Source: Peptostreptococcus sp. MV1
Lineage (GTDB): Bacteria > Bacillota > Clostridia > Peptostreptococcales > Peptostreptococcaceae
Length of the DNA stretch: 64,000 nucleotides
Reading direction: 5' to 3'
Assembly (NCBI RefSeq): GCF_000758885.1
Contig: NZ_JRNB01000067.1
Location: 1-64,000, forward strand
The position numbers and the translations under genes are program-made. This document shows positions 59,960 through 64,000 of the stretch, in pieces. The stretch's first letter is position 1, and the number at the start of each line of letters is the position of its first letter. A model generated the notes under the pieces. That model did no database searches. It saw only the letters and a list, made by a program, of their open reading frames with translations, and was not told the origin of the DNA.

Positions 59960-60082
59960 ATGGAAGCTATAAATTTTGAATTGATTGCAGGTGTGATGCT
60001 CTTTGTCATACTGATATCTATACAGCTGACACTAAACAAAATATTGGTCTTGCTCAAAGAAATCAGAGAACGTCAGAAGTAA
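59960..60082 (+). CDS. 40-residue single-pass membrane protein, unknown
   Basis: The ORF starts MEAINFELIAGVMLFVILIS and ends with a charged helix, LLKEIRERQK. One hydrophobic helix then a cytoplasmic tail is suggested. AGGTGGTGGC precedes the ATG. It is 13 bp behind pepF and likely in the same transcript. No family is recognised. Confidence 0.55.
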   Translation: MEAINFELIAGVMLFVILISIQLTLNKILVLLKEIRERQK

Positions 60083-60208
60083 GGCCAGCAGTAGGATGTA
60101 CTAAACCAGTAAATTTCCCCACATTATATAGAGCAATTACAGGTACAAGAAAAGCAACTATCACAGATAAAATGGAATGAGTTAGAGATATACAACTAAG
60201 TGGGAAAG

Positions 60209-60217
60209 TGGTATAAT
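60209..60217 (+). promoter_or_regulatory. Extended -10 promoter of the methyltransferase gene
   Basis: TGGTATAAT fits TGnTATAAT about 57 bp before the start codon. The stretch 60083-60208 upstream holds no recognised gene. Confidence 0.5.
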
Positions 60218-60274
60218 AAAAATAATTAGTTTCACATAATTTGCAAAATAAAATGAGAAAGGAGGGACATGGAG

Positions 60275-61090
60275 ATGAACAAAAATGAGTTGCTTAGTGG
60301 TGTTGCAGATACTCTATATATTCCTCTTATAGCAAGAGTTTATGCGTCTGAAAAATTTCCTGATTTTTTCTATGATGAAAAAGCATTATCCTTAAAACAA
60401 CATATACCCACAAACAGTATAGAAAGTAATACTACTGAATATTTTTATATGGCAAGTGTTTGCAGACAACAAACGATGGACAAAAAAATTATTAGTTTCA
60501 TCGAAAAAAACAAGGAATGTAATATTGTCTTTTTAGGGGCAGGATTGGAAACATCATATAATCGTATAAAAAATGTTAAAGTTAATTTCTATCAAATCGA
60601 TTTGCCAGATGTCATAATAGTAAGAAAAAAAGTATTAGGAAATGCCGATAATGAAAGATTGATAGCAGGGGATATGTTTACTCTTGATTGGATAAAAGAA
60701 ATAGATACTTCTTTGCCGACAATGATTGTAGTTGCAGGAGTATATCAATATTTTGATAAAGAAAAAAATGTAGATATGATTAAGGGCATGAAATCATTGA
60801 TTCCTAACGGAGAATTGATATTTGACGCAACAAATTCCAAGGGATTAGAGCTTGCTAATAAATATGTAAAACAAACGGGAAATGAAGACGCACAAATGTA
60901 TTTTAGCGTAGATGACCCAAAAGAATTTGCAAGCTGCACGAATACAGGGTTAGTAGGAGTTACAGGCTTTTTTGATGGAGCATTAAAGCATTGTAAGGGA
61001 TTGAAATTAAAAACAAGAATATATATGTATTTTGCGGATAAGTTAAACAGAACAAAAATTATACATTTGAGTTTCCAACTCAATATCTAA
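60275..61090 (+). CDS. Class I SAM-dependent methyltransferase, leucine carboxyl methyltransferase-like
   Basis: The 271-residue protein has the fold of the LCM/Ppm1 family: CRQQTMDKKIISFIEK, the SAM strand IVFLGAGLETSYNRI, acidic YQIDLPDVI and VVAGVYQYF. Bacterial members act on unknown or natural-product carboxyls. The gene differs from its neighbours in codon use, with AAA for Lys and few AGG Arg codons, and it has its own promoter and terminator. This suggests recent transfer. AAAGGAGG lies 9 bp before the ATG at 60275; the ATG at 60269 is too close. Confidence 0.85.
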   Translation: MNKNELLSGVADTLYIPLIARVYASEKFPDFFYDEKALSLKQHIPTNSIESNTTEYFYMASVCRQQTMDKKIISFIEKNKECNIVFLGAGLETSYNRIKNVKVNFYQIDLPDVIIVRKKVLGNADNERLIAGDMFTLDWIKEIDTSLPTMIVVAGVYQYFDKEKNVDMIKGMKSLIPNGELIFDATNSKGLELANKYVKQTGNEDAQMYFSVDDPKEFASCTNTGLVGVTGFFDGALKHCKGLKLKTRIYMYFADKLNRTKIIHLSFQLNI

Positions 61091-61117
61091 CTAATAAATT
61101 TTAATAAAACCAATAGC

Positions 61118-61152
61118 AAAACAGTAAATCAAAAAAAGGTTTACTGTTTTTT
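61118..61152 (+). terminator. Terminator after the methyltransferase gene
   Basis: AAAACAGTAAA (61118-61128) and TTTACTGTTTT (61140-61150) pair around an A-rich loop and end in a T run. Confidence 0.85.
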
Positions 61153-62893
<1,741 letters not shown>

Positions 62894-63241
62894 TAGTTTC
62901 TCCTTACCTTGACCTTGATAGCAATTAATTCTAGCCAATTCTTTTACTTTATGGCTACACTGGGTTTCCTTGCTTATAATATTAAAAAAATCAGATCCCA
63001 AACCAAAAGTGCAATTTGTCTAGGAAAGATTAAAATATTTATCAGATTATAGTACAAATTTTAAGTTGATTTACAGTAGATATTTGCGACAATAATTGCC
63101 ACGGGACAACAAATATATTGAAAATCATTATGCTTTGATATACAATATAAATAAGAACTATACTTATTTTAAGTAATAATAAAATACAGATTGATTTTGT
63201 GAGTTTAAATAGTATTTATTTTTGTAGAGGAGGTTGTGTCA
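62894..63241. promoter_or_regulatory. Gap between glpK and the ABC transporter, with promoter
   Basis: In this 348-bp AT-rich gap, TTGAAA (63118-63123), a 17-bp spacer, and TACAAT (63141-63146) form a good promoter for the ABC genes. The rest shows no gene or clear terminator for glpK. Confidence 0.55.
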
Positions 63242-63949
63242 GTGAGTGGAAATATAATAGAGTTTTCAAATTTAAGAAAATCTTATGGTCAGGGAGATAG
63301 CAGGATAGATGTTCTCAAAGGTATTGACTGTAAGATAAAAAGAGGATCGATATGCACTTTATTGGGGCCATCAGGCTCTGGAAAATCAACCCTTCTAAAT
63401 ATTTTGGGAGGCATAGAGTCTTTTGAAGAGGGGAGTGTTATAGTTGACGGACTCGAGTTGAATAACCTGTCAAAGGATGATCTGTTGAGATATAGGAGAA
63501 ATAAATTAGGTTTTGTTTTCCAATTCTACAATCTAGTTTCAAATCTGACTCTAAGAGAAAATATAGAAGTGGGGGCATATTTAAGTCAGGAAGCTCTGGA
63601 TATAGATGAGTTGATGGAAGTTCTAGGTCTGACAGACCACCAAATGAAGTTTCCAAATCAATTGTCAGGTGGCCAGCAACAGAGGACTGCCATAGCTAGG
63701 GCCTTGTCAAAGGGGCCAGCCATACTACTATGCGATGAGCCTACGGGAGCTTTGGACTACAAGACTGCCAAGGACGTATTGGAGATGATACAAAAAATAA
63801 ATAAAGAATACAAAAGCACCATTATAATTGCTAGTCATAATATTGCTATTGCCCAAATGTCACATGAAGTTTTGAGTCTTCATGATGGCACTATTTTGGA
63901 ACACAAGATAAATGACAAGCTAGTAGATGCTAGAGATTTGGTTTGGTAG
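63242..63949 (+). CDS. ABC transporter ATP-binding protein (MacB/LolD-like)
   Basis: The 235-residue ATPase has Walker A GPSGSGKST (about 42-50), the signature LSGGQQQRTAIARAL, Walker B ILLCDEPTGALD and the switch His in IIASHN. It is close to the families working with FtsX-like permeases in antimicrobial-peptide export or sensing. GTG at 63242 is chosen as start since GGAGG lies 8 bp before it; GTG at 63236 is too close. The permease begins 9 bp later and leaves the window. Confidence 0.93.
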   Translation: MSGNIIEFSNLRKSYGQGDSRIDVLKGIDCKIKRGSICTLLGPSGSGKSTLLNILGGIESFEEGSVIVDGLELNNLSKDDLLRYRRNKLGFVFQFYNLVSNLTLRENIEVGAYLSQEALDIDELMEVLGLTDHQMKFPNQLSGGQQQRTAIARALSKGPAILLCDEPTGALDYKTAKDVLEMIQKINKEYKSTIIIASHNIAIAQMSHEVLSLHDGTILEHKINDKLVDARDLVW

Positions 63950-63958
63950 GTGTAGCTT

Positions 63959-64000
63959 ATGAGAAAAGTAGGTAAAATGAAAAATCCTCTGAATAAGAGA
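63959..64000 (+). CDS. Start of ABC transporter permease (partial)
   Basis: An ATG after GGTAGGTGT opens a frame of 14 codons, MRKVGKMKNPLNKR, to the window edge. By position it should be the FtsX-like permease partner of the ATPase. Only the cytoplasmic start is visible, so the family is inferred from context. Confidence 0.5.
   Translation, partial: MRKVGKMKNPLNKR

Noticed and set aside
60083-60208. Possible remnant coding sequence (frame containing LYRAITGTRKATITDKME)
   Set aside because: It is a short open stretch without start, ribosome binding site or recognised family; chance is sufficient.

Overview
The window reads as a chromosome segment of a low-G+C, Gram-positive anaerobe of the class Clostridia. 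I infer Peptostreptococcaceae, probably Peptostreptococcus itself. The reasons are heavy use of AGG (Arg), ATA (Ile) and CTA (Leu) codons, strong AGGAGG-type ribosome binding sites with frequent GTG and TTG starts, a Bacillus/Clostridium-type housekeeping order (purR, glmU, prs, pth, mfd, prsA-like, spoVB-like, yabN-like, hup, yabO), a Na+-type ATP synthase c-ring sequence, and an oxygen-independent cobalamin pathway. The species assignment is inference. I saw no rRNA, tRNA, CRISPR array, insertion sequence or prophage.

Layout. Positions 1-1421 hold murC (minus strand), divergent from purR. Positions 1760-21347 hold the conserved housekeeping run: purR, a C39-like secreted protein, glmU, prs, an orphan PilT-type ATPase with an A24 prepilin peptidase, pth, mfd, a PrsA-like foldase, a large HTH protein of unknown role on the minus strand, a SpoVB/MurJ-type flippase, a shortened YabN, HU, YabO/RqcP, galU, a 35-residue membrane peptide, rho and rpmE. 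Positions 21452-25853 hold prmC, prfA, a Sua5-type tsaC, rpiB and upp. Positions 26007-33616 hold the ATP synthase operon atpZ-I-B-E-F-H-A-G-D-C plus a membrane-anchored hypothetical protein. Positions 33715-37222 hold an AEC transporter, a 40-residue ORF, acpS (minus strand) with a decayed copy of its own 3' end, and a split transketolase. Positions 37323-56251 hold an S41 protease followed by 18 closely packed cobalamin genes. Positions 56457-64000 hold a sigma-70-family factor, a Gx-transporter protein (minus strand), pepF, a 40-residue membrane peptide, a leucine-carboxyl-methyltransferase-like gene with foreign-looking codon use, glpK, and the start of an ABC transporter.

How it works together. 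The cobalamin genes give nearly all the anaerobic route from sirohydrochlorin to the nucleotide-loop assembly. CbiK-CbiL (fused), H, F, G, D, J, E, T and C build the ring. CbiA and CbiP amidate it. PduX, CobD and CbiB make and attach the aminopropanol phosphate linker. CobU, CobS, CobT and CobC finish the nucleotide loop. The corrinoid adenosyltransferase, the supply of sirohydrochlorin, a cobalt importer and a cobalamin riboswitch are not seen here.

The points most worth a second look are the Na+-coupling signature of AtpE combined with an epsilon subunit that lacks its C-terminal domain and a gamma subunit with a charged insertion; the CbiK-CbiL fusion; an orphan sigma factor and a 499-residue HTH protein with no recognisable output domain; an isolated PilT/prepilin-peptidase pair; a decayed acpS fragment; and three small unannotated-looking ORFs. 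I found nothing I can call a wholly new system.
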